Shown here: positions 52,370 through 60,682 of the stretch, one piece after another
Position numbering within the stretch: position 1 is the stretch's first letter
How the letters are laid out: each line of letters begins with the position of its first letter
Assembly: GCA_964505475.1 (NCBI GenBank)
Contig: CAZDIJ010000005.1
Location: forward strand, 12,311 to 76,310
Direction: 5' to 3'
DNA length: 64,000 nt
Source of the DNA: JAGXQV01 sp964505475
GTDB taxonomy: Bacteria; Pseudomonadota; Gammaproteobacteria; Burkholderiales; Sulfuricellaceae
The notes under the pieces: generated by a model
What the model saw: the letters and a program-made list of their open reading frames with translations, nothing else
Told to the model about the DNA's origin: nothing
Database searches by the model: none
Program-made: the position numbers and the translations under genes

Positions 52370-54253
52370 CTATGCCGCCGCCCGGCGGCCATCCGCCGGA
52401 AGCGTGAAGCTGAAGGTCGCCCCCTTCCCCGGTTCGGATTCCAGCCAGATACGCCCGCCGTGGCGCTCGACGATGCGCTTGCACACCGCCAGGCCGATGC
52501 CGGTGCCGGAATATTCGTCGCGGGAATGGAGGCGCTGGAAAATCACGAAAATCCGCTCGAAAAACTCCGGCGCGATGCCGATGCCGTTGTCGCGCACCGA
52601 AAAAATCCATACCCCATCCTGGCGGCGGACGCCGACATGAATCTGCGGAGGCTGCTCGCCGTGGAACTTGATGGCGTTGGAAAGCAGGTTCTGAAACAAC
52701 TGGGTCAATTGCGTGGCGTCCGCCATCAGGGTCGGCAGTTCGTCGCTGGTGACGACGGCGCCGCTTTCCGCAATGGAGAGTTGCAGGTTGTCCAGCACGT
52801 CCTTGAGCACCGCGTTGCAATCGGTCTCCTCGAACGGCTTGCCGCGCGTGCCGACGCGGGAAAAGGCCAGCAGGTCGTTGATGAGGCGCTGCATGCGGCT
52901 TGCGCCGTCCACCGCGTAGGCGATGAATTCGTCGGCATCCTGGTCGAGCTTGCCCTGGTAGCGCCGCGCCAGCAACTGGGTGTAGCTCGACACCATGCGC
53001 AACGGCTCCTGCAAGTCGTGCGAGGCGACATAGGCGAATTGTTCCAGTTCGGCGTTGGAGCGCGCCAGGTCCTCGGTTTTTTGCGCAAGCGCCTGTTGCG
53101 CTTGCTTGCGCTCGCTGATGTCGTGGAAGGAAACCACTGCGCCGTCGATCGCCGCGCCGCGCCGCGCCGGGAAGGAAGCCATGTCGGCGGGAAAGCTGGC
53201 GCCGTCGGCGCGCCATAGCAGTTGATCCTCGGCGAAGACATCGTTGCCGTCGCGCAGGGTCGCCAGCAGGGTGCACTCTTCCATGGGCAGCGGGCTGCCA
53301 TCGGCCTGGGAATGGTGCGCCAGTTGGTGCATGTTCTTGCCGAGCACCTCGGCTTCCGACCCATAGCCCAGCATTTTCAGGGCGGCGCGGTTGCAGAAGG
53401 TGCAACGCGCCTCGCGGTCGACGCCGTAGATGCCTTCCGCGGTGGAGTCGAGCAGCATGCGGATGCGTTCCTCGCTTTCCCGCAGCGCCTGGGTGTAGGC
53501 GTTGCGCTCCGTGGCGCGCTTCGCGCCGCGCCGCGCCACGAAGGCGATGCCCGCCATGCCCAGCAGCCAGATGCCGCCATGGGTGACGTTGAGAGCGGCG
53601 ATGCCGGCGCGTTCGTTGGCGAGATAAGGCGCCATCAGGACGTAAGCGCCCACGCCGCCGCGCACGTCGCCGACCTTGTAGCCCTGGTGGGCATGGCACT
53701 TGAGGCAGCCTTTTTCCGTGATGAAGGCGCGCATGACGCGCAGATAGGGTACGCCGTTGAGGGTGGTCAGCTCGGCCGCCTCCCGCGCGCCCCGATCGAA
53801 CGATTGCAGCACCTGTGCTTCCCATTCGTCCGGCGCATTGTCGGGATTGAGCGGCTTGAGGCTGGTGATGCGCCCCTTCACCCCGTACAGCCCGTTATGG
53901 TTCTGCTGCATCTGGCGCACCATGTAGGCCGGGTTCATCAGCGTCAGGGGGCGTCCCGATGGGGTCTGGATGTCGCGCTCGGGAACATTCAGGTAGGGGT
54001 TGGGATAAGTATTGCTGGCGGGGTTGACCGGCACGTAGACGCCGCCGTGTGAGGTCGCCCACTGGCGGAAGGCGAAATCCTTGTTGATGTTGGCGGTGGC
54101 CTCGTTTTTCGCCAAATCGAAGGTTTTCTCGCGCTGTAAGGCGATGTTCCAGGCCAGCGAGCCGGCCACCGCGAGCGTCCACGCCAGCGCCGCCACTGCC
54201 GCGTTGCGGGCGACCAGGGAAGCGCCGTTGTGCGGCAGGGGCGCGTCGTTCAT
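52370..54253 (-). CDS. histidine kinase with periplasmic CxxCH haem-type domain and PAS
   Basis: A 627-residue kinase. TM1 about 17-40, periplasmic region to about 205, TM2 about 218-235. The periplasmic part has CLKCH (Cys183, Cys186, His187), a c-type haem attachment motif, in a DUF3365/Tll0287-like context (RVMRAFITEKG...GDVRGGVGAYV). Then PAS (MLLDSTAEGIYGVDREARCTFCNRAAL, quoted in part), histidine box FAYVASHDLQEPLRMV, ATPase motifs NAIKFHG, DNGIGIAPEFFERIF, GTGIGLAVCKRIV. Likely a redox or gas sensor whose signal goes to the following receivers. It starts the cassette. Confidence 0.9.
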   Translation of the reverse strand: MNDAPLPHNGASLVARNAAVAALAWTLAVAGSLAWNIALQREKTFDLAKNEATANINKDFAFRQWATSHGGVYVPVNPASNTYPNPYLNVPERDIQTPSGRPLTLMNPAYMVRQMQQNHNGLYGVKGRITSLKPLNPDNAPDEWEAQVLQSFDRGAREAAELTTLNGVPYLRVMRAFITEKGCLKCHAHQGYKVGDVRGGVGAYVLMAPYLANERAGIAALNVTHGGIWLLGMAGIAFVARRGAKRATERNAYTQALRESEERIRMLLDSTAEGIYGVDREARCTFCNRAALKMLGYGSEAEVLGKNMHQLAHHSQADGSPLPMEECTLLATLRDGNDVFAEDQLLWRADGASFPADMASFPARRGAAIDGAVVSFHDISERKQAQQALAQKTEDLARSNAELEQFAYVASHDLQEPLRMVSSYTQLLARRYQGKLDQDADEFIAYAVDGASRMQRLINDLLAFSRVGTRGKPFEETDCNAVLKDVLDNLQLSIAESGAVVTSDELPTLMADATQLTQLFQNLLSNAIKFHGEQPPQIHVGVRRQDGVWIFSVRDNGIGIAPEFFERIFVIFQRLHSRDEYSGTGIGLAVCKRIVERHGGRIWLESEPGKGATFSFTLPADGRRAAA

Positions 54254-54443
54254 CGGAAAAATCCGGTTGGCATGGCTTCTCCGGGGAGATTCTTTAAATC
54301 TATCAAAACCGTTTAGCCACGGATCGCCACTGCCTTACGCGGCGTTAATCCGTGCCGGTTCGCGGATGAATGTGGTTTCCAGATTCAATACTAGCAAGCC
54401 GGGGGGAAAAGGCCAGCGCCGCCCGCCTTTCCCCTCGCCTTTC

Positions 54444-55559
54444 CTAATCGCCCATGTTGGTGCCGACGTGGCGCGCGCTGAGCACCCAGGGGTGGTCGGG
54501 CGGCACGCTCTTGACCTTGCCGGCGACCGCCTCCAGATCGACCGGCTGGGTGCCGTCGCCCTTGGCCGCCACCATCACGCCATAGCGTTCCTGGTCGATC
54601 AGGGCGGCGCACGCCGTGCCCAGGCGGGTCGCCAGCAGGCGGTCGGCGGCGGAAGGGATGCCGCCGCGCTGCAAGTGGCCGAGGATGGTGACGCGCGATT
54701 CCAGCCCGGTGAGCAGTTCGAGCTGCTTGGCCAGCTTGATGGTGCGGTCGGCGTACTGGCTTTCCGAGTCGTCCTCGGGTTCGGTCTTCTTGCCGCCCTT
54801 TTTCTTGCCCGCGTTTTTCTTCTTTTCCGCCGCCTGCAAGGCTTGGTGTTCCTCTCGGGAAATCGCCCCCTCGGCCACCGCCACGATGCTGAACGGCTTG
54901 CCGCGGCGGCTGCGCTCGCGGATGGCTTCCGCCACGCTTTCCACCTGATAGGGGATTTCCGGGATCAGGATCACGTCGGCGCCGCCGGCGATGCCCGCGC
55001 CCAAGGCCAGCCAGCCGGCGCGGTGCCCCATGATCTCCACCACGATGATGCGGTGATGGCTGTGCGCCGTGCTGTGCAGGCGGTCGATGGCGTCGGTGGC
55101 GATGCCCAGCGCTGTGTCGAAGCCGAAGGTGGCGTCGGTGAGGGCGACATCGTTGTCGATGGTCTTGGGCAGTGTGATGATGTTGAGTCCCTTTTCCATC
55201 AGGCGCAGGGCGTTCTTCTGGGTGCCGCCGCCGCCCAGGCATACCAGGGCGTCGAGGTGGTGGTCGTGGTAGTTGCCGGCGATCACCTCGGTCATGTCGC
55301 GCAGCTTGCCGCCGACCGGCATGCGGTGCGGCTTGTCGCGGCTGGTGCCGAGGATGGTGCCGCCGCGGGTGAGAATGCCGGACAGGGTGTTGCCGTCGAG
55401 CGGCATGGTGCGCTTTTCCATCAGCCCGCGAAAGCCGTCGCGGAAGCCGATGATCTGCATGCCGTAATGGTTCAGCGCCGCCTTGCCGACGCCGCGGATC
55501 GCCGCGTTGAGGCCGGGGCTGTCGCCGCCGGAAGTAAGAATGCCGATGTACTTGGTCAT
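54444..55559 (-). CDS. 6-phosphofructokinase with atypical phosphate-donor motif
   Basis: A 371-residue PfkA-family enzyme. ATG at 55559 (MTKYIGILTSGGDSPGLN) is chosen over a longer frame because it gives the family start. PKTIDND (Lys132) matches the PPi-dependent or group III type. The GGDGS loop that binds Mg-ATP in ATP-PFK reads GGGGT here (109-113), so the Asp is missing while the Gly at the ATP/PPi switch position is present. Residues about 245-265 are a Lys-rich insertion (AAEKKKNAGKKKGGKK). Donor specificity cannot be assigned with certainty. Glycolytic or gluconeogenic role, cytoplasmic. Confidence 0.88.
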   Translation of the reverse strand: MTKYIGILTSGGDSPGLNAAIRGVGKAALNHYGMQIIGFRDGFRGLMEKRTMPLDGNTLSGILTRGGTILGTSRDKPHRMPVGGKLRDMTEVIAGNYHDHHLDALVCLGGGGTQKNALRLMEKGLNIITLPKTIDNDVALTDATFGFDTALGIATDAIDRLHSTAHSHHRIIVVEIMGHRAGWLALGAGIAGGADVILIPEIPYQVESVAEAIRERSRRGKPFSIVAVAEGAISREEHQALQAAEKKKNAGKKKGGKKTEPEDDSESQYADRTIKLAKQLELLTGLESRVTILGHLQRGGIPSAADRLLATRLGTACAALIDQERYGVMVAAKGDGTQPVDLEAVAGKVKSVPPDHPWVLSARHVGTNMGD

Positions 55560-55651
55560 GTCGCACACGCTTGTTATGGGATGCGGCAATGATCGGCGAT
55601 CTATGAGGAGCGGTCAATGTATCCCGCGTAGGTATGACTGGCGCTTTTCAT

Positions 55652-55682
55652 CGGGGCATGGATACTACTGAAATAGGCTCTT
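55652..55682. repeat. solo end of the 269-bp inverted-repeat element
   Basis: The 30-bp GGGGCATGGATACTACTGAA...AGGCTCTTA matches the right end of the element at 63280-63548 (GGGGTATGGATACTACTGAA...). No matching left end was found nearby, so this is a remnant. It lies within the 286-bp gap upstream of the phosphofructokinase start, just before the copy of the CCACGGGGAACAC element. Confidence 0.75.
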
Positions 55683-55690
55683 AATCAACG

Positions 55691-55830
55691 CAGTTCAACC
55701 ACGGGGAGCACGGGGAAATGATGGAATTACAGCGAAGCATGAAGAAAATGCCGCTCACCCGGCGGGCGAACAGCGAATTTCTTTCAACTTGATGTTTCCC
55801 CGTTTTTTCCAAGTGTTCCCCGTGGTCCAA
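55691..55830. repeat. intergenic inverted-repeat element, CCACGGGGAACAC family, copy 2
   Basis: Left arm CAGTTCAACCACGGGGAGCA..., right arm ...AGTGTTCCCCGTGGTCCAA, with a core GCATGAAGAAAATGCCGCTC shared with copy 1 (30865-30991). The right arm carries an extra CGTTTTTTCCA stretch. Between fic and pfk. It can fold into a long hairpin. No coding potential. Confidence 0.75.
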
Positions 55831-55845
55831 ATAAGGAATCTAGGT

Positions 55846-57027
55846 TCATGGAAGGCATAGCCGCAGCTTGCCGTCCTTGCCGATTTCCATCAAACCCTTG
55901 TCGGCCAAGCCGCGCAGGTCGCGGCTTTGGGTCATGGCGGTGCGCTTGAGATAGAGCGCAATGAACCAGGGTTGTTTCTTGACCTCGGACAAGGCGTGCT
56001 CGTTGCCCTGCATCAGCAGGTTGGCGAGGATGGTGTACTGGCGGCTGTTGAGCTGCTTTTCTTCGAGCATGAAGCGTATCTGGTTGCGGAAAAGCACCAG
56101 TCCAATCAAACGGTTCACCCGGTCGTGCAGGCGGTTGAGTGCGTCGAGCATCCCTTTGAGGAAAAGTTCGACGAACTCCTGGTTAGGGTAGGGCGACTTT
56201 TTCACTTCTTCCTTGCGCGCCTGGTTGAAGGCATTGAAATAGGCGTCGATATTTTCCAGGTAGTATTTCGACAGGGCGAACGGCGCATATTTGTAGCCGG
56301 CGCACTTCATGATAAGGGATTCCAAAACTCGGCCGACCCGCCCATTGCCGTCCCAGAAGGGATGGATGCGCTCGAAATAATAGTGCGCCAGCGGCGCGCG
56401 GATCAGCGGCGGCAGGTCGAGGACAGGCTCCGAATTGAGCCATTCCAGGAATTTTCCCATCAGCAGTTCGATGTCTTCGCGGCATTTCGGTGGAATGTAG
56501 ACGCCGCCGTGCGCTTCGTCCCCCACTTGGGTGCGCTGATCCTTGCGGTTGTTGCGGTTGTTGCGGTTGTTGCGGTATTCGCGGGGGTCGTTGTGCGGGT
56601 GGGCGAGCCCGTTCGTGATCGCCTCGTGCAAATCCTTGAGCATGATTTCCTCGATTCGCGCGGCGAACCCGGATTTACCGCAAAGCACGGGGCTGGCAAG
56701 ACACTTGGCGGCGAAGTTTTCCGCGATTTCATAAGCGCGGCGGATGTTGAGCACGCGAATATCTTTTTCATCGGCGGCATGTCCCGGCGAATCGAGGACT
56801 GCGGCCGTTTCATCTTCCGTCAGGGTGCCGCCCTCGATGGTGTTGGTGCCGAACACGCTGGAAGCCAGCACTTCCCGTTCGAGCTGGGTGGCGATGTCGG
56901 GCAGGATGGGGATGCCGGCGAAGCGTTTGTGCGCATCCTCGATACGGTCGATCAAGGGCTGCGCGGCGGCGATGTTTACTCCGGTTTGGAAAACAAAAAT
57001 GCCGGAGCGGAAAGTTTCGACTCGCAA
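55846..57027 (-). CDS. Fic family protein (class II, N-terminal inhibitory helix)
   Basis: A 393-residue Fic protein. Catalytic motif HPFWDGNGR at residues 222-230, followed by VGR. Inhibitory (S/T)xxxE(G/N) motif: Thr61-Asn-Thr-Ile-Glu65-Gly66, N-terminal to the Fic core (class II). Fic enzymes transfer AMP to Ser/Thr/Tyr of target proteins. Residues 151-161 are a RNN tripeptide repeat (YRNNRNNRNNR) from a 9-bp microsatellite at about 56545-56580. The start is TTG in this frame; there is no strong ribosome site. The C-terminal half has a winged-helix-like end (LRGLADKGLMEIGKDGKLRL). Confidence 0.92.
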   Translation of the reverse strand: MRVETFRSGIFVFQTGVNIAAAQPLIDRIEDAHKRFAGIPILPDIATQLEREVLASSVFGTNTIEGGTLTEDETAAVLDSPGHAADEKDIRVLNIRRAYEIAENFAAKCLASPVLCGKSGFAARIEEIMLKDLHEAITNGLAHPHNDPREYRNNRNNRNNRKDQRTQVGDEAHGGVYIPPKCREDIELLMGKFLEWLNSEPVLDLPPLIRAPLAHYYFERIHPFWDGNGRVGRVLESLIMKCAGYKYAPFALSKYYLENIDAYFNAFNQARKEEVKKSPYPNQEFVELFLKGMLDALNRLHDRVNRLIGLVLFRNQIRFMLEEKQLNSRQYTILANLLMQGNEHALSEVKKQPWFIALYLKRTAMTQSRDLRGLADKGLMEIGKDGKLRLCLP

Positions 57028-57054
57028 GAGTTGATCGTTAATGTTATGAAAAAT

Positions 57055-57077
57055 GTTAACTTGTAAATTAAGTTAAC
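57055..57077. promoter_or_regulatory. operator-like palindrome upstream of fic
   Basis: A perfect inverted repeat GTTAACTT-7 bp-AAGTTAAC lies 28 bp upstream of the fic start in a strongly A/T-rich 123-bp gap. A 12-bp direct repeat TGAAAAATGTTA occurs at 57047-57058 and 57125-57136, framing it. Suited to a repressor or to the fic product or its partner. Function is not known. Confidence 0.55.
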
Positions 57078-57150
57078 TCATTATGTATAAATGAAAAATT
57101 CAAAGCAATGGATGATTTTTGTTGTGAAAAATGTTATATAAAATGCGCGG

Positions 57151-59505
57151 CTATTTTGTCAGCGCCAGGAATACTTCCGGCAGCCGTTCCGGCAGCCGCT
57201 GGATGTTGTCGATCACGGTGTATTGCTTGCCGAAGATGTCGCTGACGTATTCGTCGGCCTTGGGATCGAGGTTGATGCAGTAAGTGTAGATATTCTGCCG
57301 GTCGAGTTCTTTTACCGCCTGGCGGGCGTCCTCGATCAGCAGGCGTTCGTCGGGGCTGTCCACGTCGGAAGGTTGGCCGTCGGTGAGAATCAGCATGAGT
57401 TTCTTGTCGGCCTGGCGCGCTTCCAGGTAATGGGCGGCGTGGCGCATCGCCGCGCCCATGCGCGTCGAGTAGCCGGCTTCCATCGCCGCAAGGCGTGCCT
57501 TCACGTCGTCGTTCCAGGTTTCGCTGTAGCCCTTGATGTGCTGGTAGCGTACATCGTGGCGGGTGTTGGAGTGGAATCCGGCGATGGCGAAGGGGTCGCC
57601 CAATTTGTCGATCGCCCAGGCCAGCAGGGATACCGCCTCCTGGCTGAGTTCAAGAATGGTCTGGCCGCTGCCGGCGGCTTTTTCGTTGAGCGATTCCGAG
57701 AGGTCGAGCAGCAGCATCACCGCGATGTCGCGTCCGTTGGTGCGGTGGCTCATGTTGATGCGCGGGTCGGGGGTGGCGCCGCTCCTGAAATCGGTCAGGG
57801 AGCGGATGGCGACATCCAGGTCGAGTTCGCTGCCTTCTTCCTGGTAGCGGATGCGCACCTTGTCTTGCGGTTTGAGCATGTCGAGCAGGCGTTTCAGGCG
57901 TTTCGCCAGGTCGGCGTTTTTTTGCAGCAGCCGGTCGATGGCGGCGGCATTGCCGCTCGGATGCAAGGCTTCGTAAACGCTCGTCCAGTCCGGGCGGTAG
58001 GTGAGGCTGCCGTAATCCCATTCCGGGTAATGGCGCGGCGGCAGCCCCTGGATTTCGTCCTTCAGTTCGATCTTGCGTTCAGCGTCGAAGGCCTGTTCCT
58101 CGTCGCCTTCCTCGATGAATTTCCACATCTGGCGGTTGTCGTCGCGGTAGTCGATGACGGTGTCGTCGAAGTGGATGTTGGCGTACTGGTCGCTCTGGCA
58201 CCGCGTCCGCGTGACGTAGTCGAGCGCCAGGCCGGCGATTTCCGCGGTGCTCGATTCGCCGGCGGCGAGGATTTCGTGGAAGCGCCGGGTGAATTCGCAC
58301 AACGCCGGGTCGCGGTAGGGGTGCCCCTCCGGGTCGAGCAGGGCGCGCGACAGCATCGCCAGGCGGTGGCGCAGGCAGGAGGCGGTTTCCGGGTCGCAGG
58401 CATCTTCCGCGGGAAGAGGGTGGAGCGCCAGGAAAATCCGGCGCAGGCCGGGATATTCGCGCATCAGCAGGTTCTCGACGCGGGCATCCTCGAAAAACTC
58501 CACCGCCATGCGCTGAAAGGGACTCCAGTTGTCGGCGATCTGGGCTTCGCTCCAGCGGCGGTGGCCGACCATGTGCGCCAGCACGGCGCGATAGCGATCC
58601 AAGCCGGAAATAACGGTTTCTTGCGCGGCAAGCTGTTTGCCCTCTTTCCCGTCCTGCCCGCTGCTGCGCAGCGCACCTGGCGCGACGGGAGAGGGGAGGA
58701 TAAAGTCGTCAAAAACGTCCGGCACCCGCATTCCCAGCTTGTCGTAGTAGGGAATCGGCTTGCGCAGTTCGTCGAAGGCGGTGGAATAGGGCACCAGATG
58801 GTCGCTATCCTGCCACAACGCGCGCAGGTACAAGTCCAGCTTGCGTTCGACATCGGCAAACAGCGTGCCGTGGCGTTCGCGTTGCAATACCGCGCGGCTG
58901 TCCGGCGATTTCAGGGCGAAGTACTCTTCCTGGCGGATCGGATGGTGGCCGTAATTGCGGATGCCATATTCCACCCAGCTCTTCAGCCCGGCCAGGGCAA
59001 GCTGGCCGACCAGGAACGGCGCCTGCTGGAAGAACGCGGGCAGGCTGGGACTGGGAATGGTCTGGTGAAAGCCGTGGATCGAACCGGTGGTGCGCGCCAT
59101 CAAATCGAGGGAAAGCGACAGGTAGTCCTCCATCTGCTCGCGGCTGTGCAGGCGCCGCGCCACCGCTCCCAGGGATTGCAGGAAAGGGGCGATGGCCTTG
59201 CCGTTGGGCGATTTCCACATCCTCCGCACGGCGTCCATGATGGCCGGCAGCGCCGGTTCGCCAAGCGCCGCGGCGGCCGCCGGCCATTCCTCCATGAAAA
59301 TCAGGATAGGCTCGACGCCCTGCCCCATCTTGCCGAGAAAGCGGGCGCTATCGAGGTATTCGCCGAGTCCTTTCCGGCTCAGGACGGCCAAGGCTCCGGC
59401 CATGCAGTCCTCGAACACCTCCTCGACCTGCTCGAAGCGGCAATCGAGCTGCGCCCAATAGCCTTTCATCAGGGGGTGCTGGTATTCGGGTTCGGTGGTC
59501 GTCAT
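57151..59505 (-). CDS. cbbO: RuBisCO activase component CbbO (VWA domain)
   Basis: A 784-residue protein. The ATG at 59505 (MTTTEPEYQHPLMKGYWAQL) is chosen over a start 19 codons upstream. The C-terminal von Willebrand factor A domain has the MIDAS motif DLSESLNEK (DxSxS), then TRMGAAMRHAAHYLEARQ and a terminal LILTDGQPSDVDSPD. CbbO binds RuBisCO and together with the CbbQ AAA+ hexamer removes inhibitory sugar phosphates. It is downstream of cbbQ on the same strand, with a 147-bp gap, and forms the end of the cbb unit. Confidence 0.94.
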   Translation of the reverse strand: MTTTEPEYQHPLMKGYWAQLDCRFEQVEEVFEDCMAGALAVLSRKGLGEYLDSARFLGKMGQGVEPILIFMEEWPAAAAALGEPALPAIMDAVRRMWKSPNGKAIAPFLQSLGAVARRLHSREQMEDYLSLSLDLMARTTGSIHGFHQTIPSPSLPAFFQQAPFLVGQLALAGLKSWVEYGIRNYGHHPIRQEEYFALKSPDSRAVLQRERHGTLFADVERKLDLYLRALWQDSDHLVPYSTAFDELRKPIPYYDKLGMRVPDVFDDFILPSPVAPGALRSSGQDGKEGKQLAAQETVISGLDRYRAVLAHMVGHRRWSEAQIADNWSPFQRMAVEFFEDARVENLLMREYPGLRRIFLALHPLPAEDACDPETASCLRHRLAMLSRALLDPEGHPYRDPALCEFTRRFHEILAAGESSTAEIAGLALDYVTRTRCQSDQYANIHFDDTVIDYRDDNRQMWKFIEEGDEEQAFDAERKIELKDEIQGLPPRHYPEWDYGSLTYRPDWTSVYEALHPSGNAAAIDRLLQKNADLAKRLKRLLDMLKPQDKVRIRYQEEGSELDLDVAIRSLTDFRSGATPDPRINMSHRTNGRDIAVMLLLDLSESLNEKAAGSGQTILELSQEAVSLLAWAIDKLGDPFAIAGFHSNTRHDVRYQHIKGYSETWNDDVKARLAAMEAGYSTRMGAAMRHAAHYLEARQADKKLMLILTDGQPSDVDSPDERLLIEDARQAVKELDRQNIYTYCINLDPKADEYVSDIFGKQYTVIDNIQRLPERLPEVFLALTK

Positions 59506-59652
59506 GTCGTTACCCACAGGGTCAGGTAGTCCATAGGGTGCAATCCGCGTAGCGCATTGCACCGGGTGGTGAAATCAAGGCGATGTTCGATATAGGTGCC
59601 GGTGTTAGGCATTCGGCGCAATGCCCTGCGGGGATTGCCCTACATAAATAAA

Positions 59653-60459
59653 TCAGGCGAATACCGCGTCGATGGCGTGATCGAGGGTGGCGCGGATGTC
59701 GGCGTCGTCGGTGATCGGACGCACCAGCGCCATGCGGCAGGCGTCACGCGGCTCCACGCCGCCCTTGATGAGGGTGGCGGCGTAAACCAGCAGGCGCGTC
59801 GAGATGCCCTCGTCCAGCCCGTGCCCCTTGAGATTGCGGGCGGCGGCGGCGATCTTCACCAGTTTGGCGGCGGTTTCCTGAGCCAGCCCGGTTTCCTGGG
59901 CGACGATGCCGGCTTCCAACTCGGCTTCGGGATAATCGAAATCGAAAGCGGTGAAGCGCTGCTTGGTGGATTGCTTCAAGTCCTTCATCAGGCTCTGGTA
60001 GCCGGGGTTGTAGGAAATCACCAACTGGAAATCGGGATGGGCGGCGAGCAGTTCGCCTTTCTTGTCGAGCGGCAGGGTGCGGCGGTGGTCGGTGAGCGGA
60101 TGGATCACCACGGTGGTGTCCTGGCGCGCTTCGACGATTTCGTCCAGGTAGCAGATCGCCCCGATGCGCGCCGCGACGGTCAGCGGTCCATCGAGCCAGC
60201 GCGTGCCGTTGGCGTCGAGGAGGTAGCGTCCCACCAGGTCGGAAGCCGTCATATCCTCGTTGCAGGCCACCGTAATCAAGGGCTTGCCGAGTTTCCACGC
60301 CATGTATTCGACGAAGCGCGACTTGCCGCAGCCGGTCGGCCCCTTAATCATCACCGGCAGGCGCGCGGCGTAGGCCGACTGATAAAGCTGCACTTCCTTG
60401 CCCTGCGCCTGGTAGAAAGGCTCCTGCTGAATCTTGTATTGCTCGATGTTCGTCGTCAT
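59653..60459 (-). CDS. cbbQ: RuBisCO activase ATPase CbbQ (MoxR-type AAA+)
   Basis: A 268-residue AAA+ ATPase. Walker A G-P-T-G-C-G-K-S at residues 40-47, Walker B ICYLDEIVEARQD, sensor ISYNPGYQSLMKDLKQ and the CbbQ C-terminal domain. It works as a hexamer with CbbO to reactivate form II or form I RuBisCO. Start ATG 60459; a palindrome lies about 60 bp upstream. Not directly next to cbbM here: 3.3 kb separates them. Confidence 0.95.
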   Translation of the reverse strand: MTTNIEQYKIQQEPFYQAQGKEVQLYQSAYAARLPVMIKGPTGCGKSRFVEYMAWKLGKPLITVACNEDMTASDLVGRYLLDANGTRWLDGPLTVAARIGAICYLDEIVEARQDTTVVIHPLTDHRRTLPLDKKGELLAAHPDFQLVISYNPGYQSLMKDLKQSTKQRFTAFDFDYPEAELEAGIVAQETGLAQETAAKLVKIAAAARNLKGHGLDEGISTRLLVYAATLIKGGVEPRDACRMALVRPITDDADIRATLDHAIDAVFA

Positions 60460-60517
60460 GGCGTTTTCCTCAATGCGTTTCCGTGGTCATTCAACTCTCA
60501 TGATACGCAGGTTTTCC

Positions 60518-60542
60518 ATAAATAATAGTCATGGTTATTTAT
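60518..60542. promoter_or_regulatory. operator-like palindrome between cbbQ and a divergent gene
   Basis: Inverted repeat ATAAATAA-TAGTCATGG-TTATTTAT, perfect 8-bp arms and 9-bp spacer, 59 bp upstream of cbbQ in an A/T-rich divergent intergenic region. Resembles a binding site for a dimeric regulator such as a LysR-type protein (CbbR), but lacks a full family consensus. Regulation of both flanking genes would be possible. Confidence 0.45.
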
Positions 60543-60682
60543 CGGAAGGATAAGCAATCATTTATCAATTTGCGGCATGGCCGTGCCTGCCCCAGCTTGT
60601 GCGCGCCGTGAAAAATGCCCAATTATCTGGGATAATAAGCCCGTCGACCCATTGCCGATCAATGGCGGAAAGGAGCTTCCCC

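Noticed and set aside
54254..54443. A terminator for phosphofructokinase from the GGGGAAAAGG / CCTTTCCCC stem near 54400
   Set aside because: The stem is imperfect and no T-tract follows on the minus strand. It was not listed as a feature.
56545..56580. Short tandem repeat as a CRISPR array
   Set aside because: The units are 9 bp with no spacers and lie inside the fic frame. They encode RNN repeats.
57223..59529. A 768-codon open frame on the plus strand antisense to cbbO
   Set aside because: Its codons mirror the third positions of cbbO in a high-GC gene. The translation has no family pattern and cbbO is well supported.
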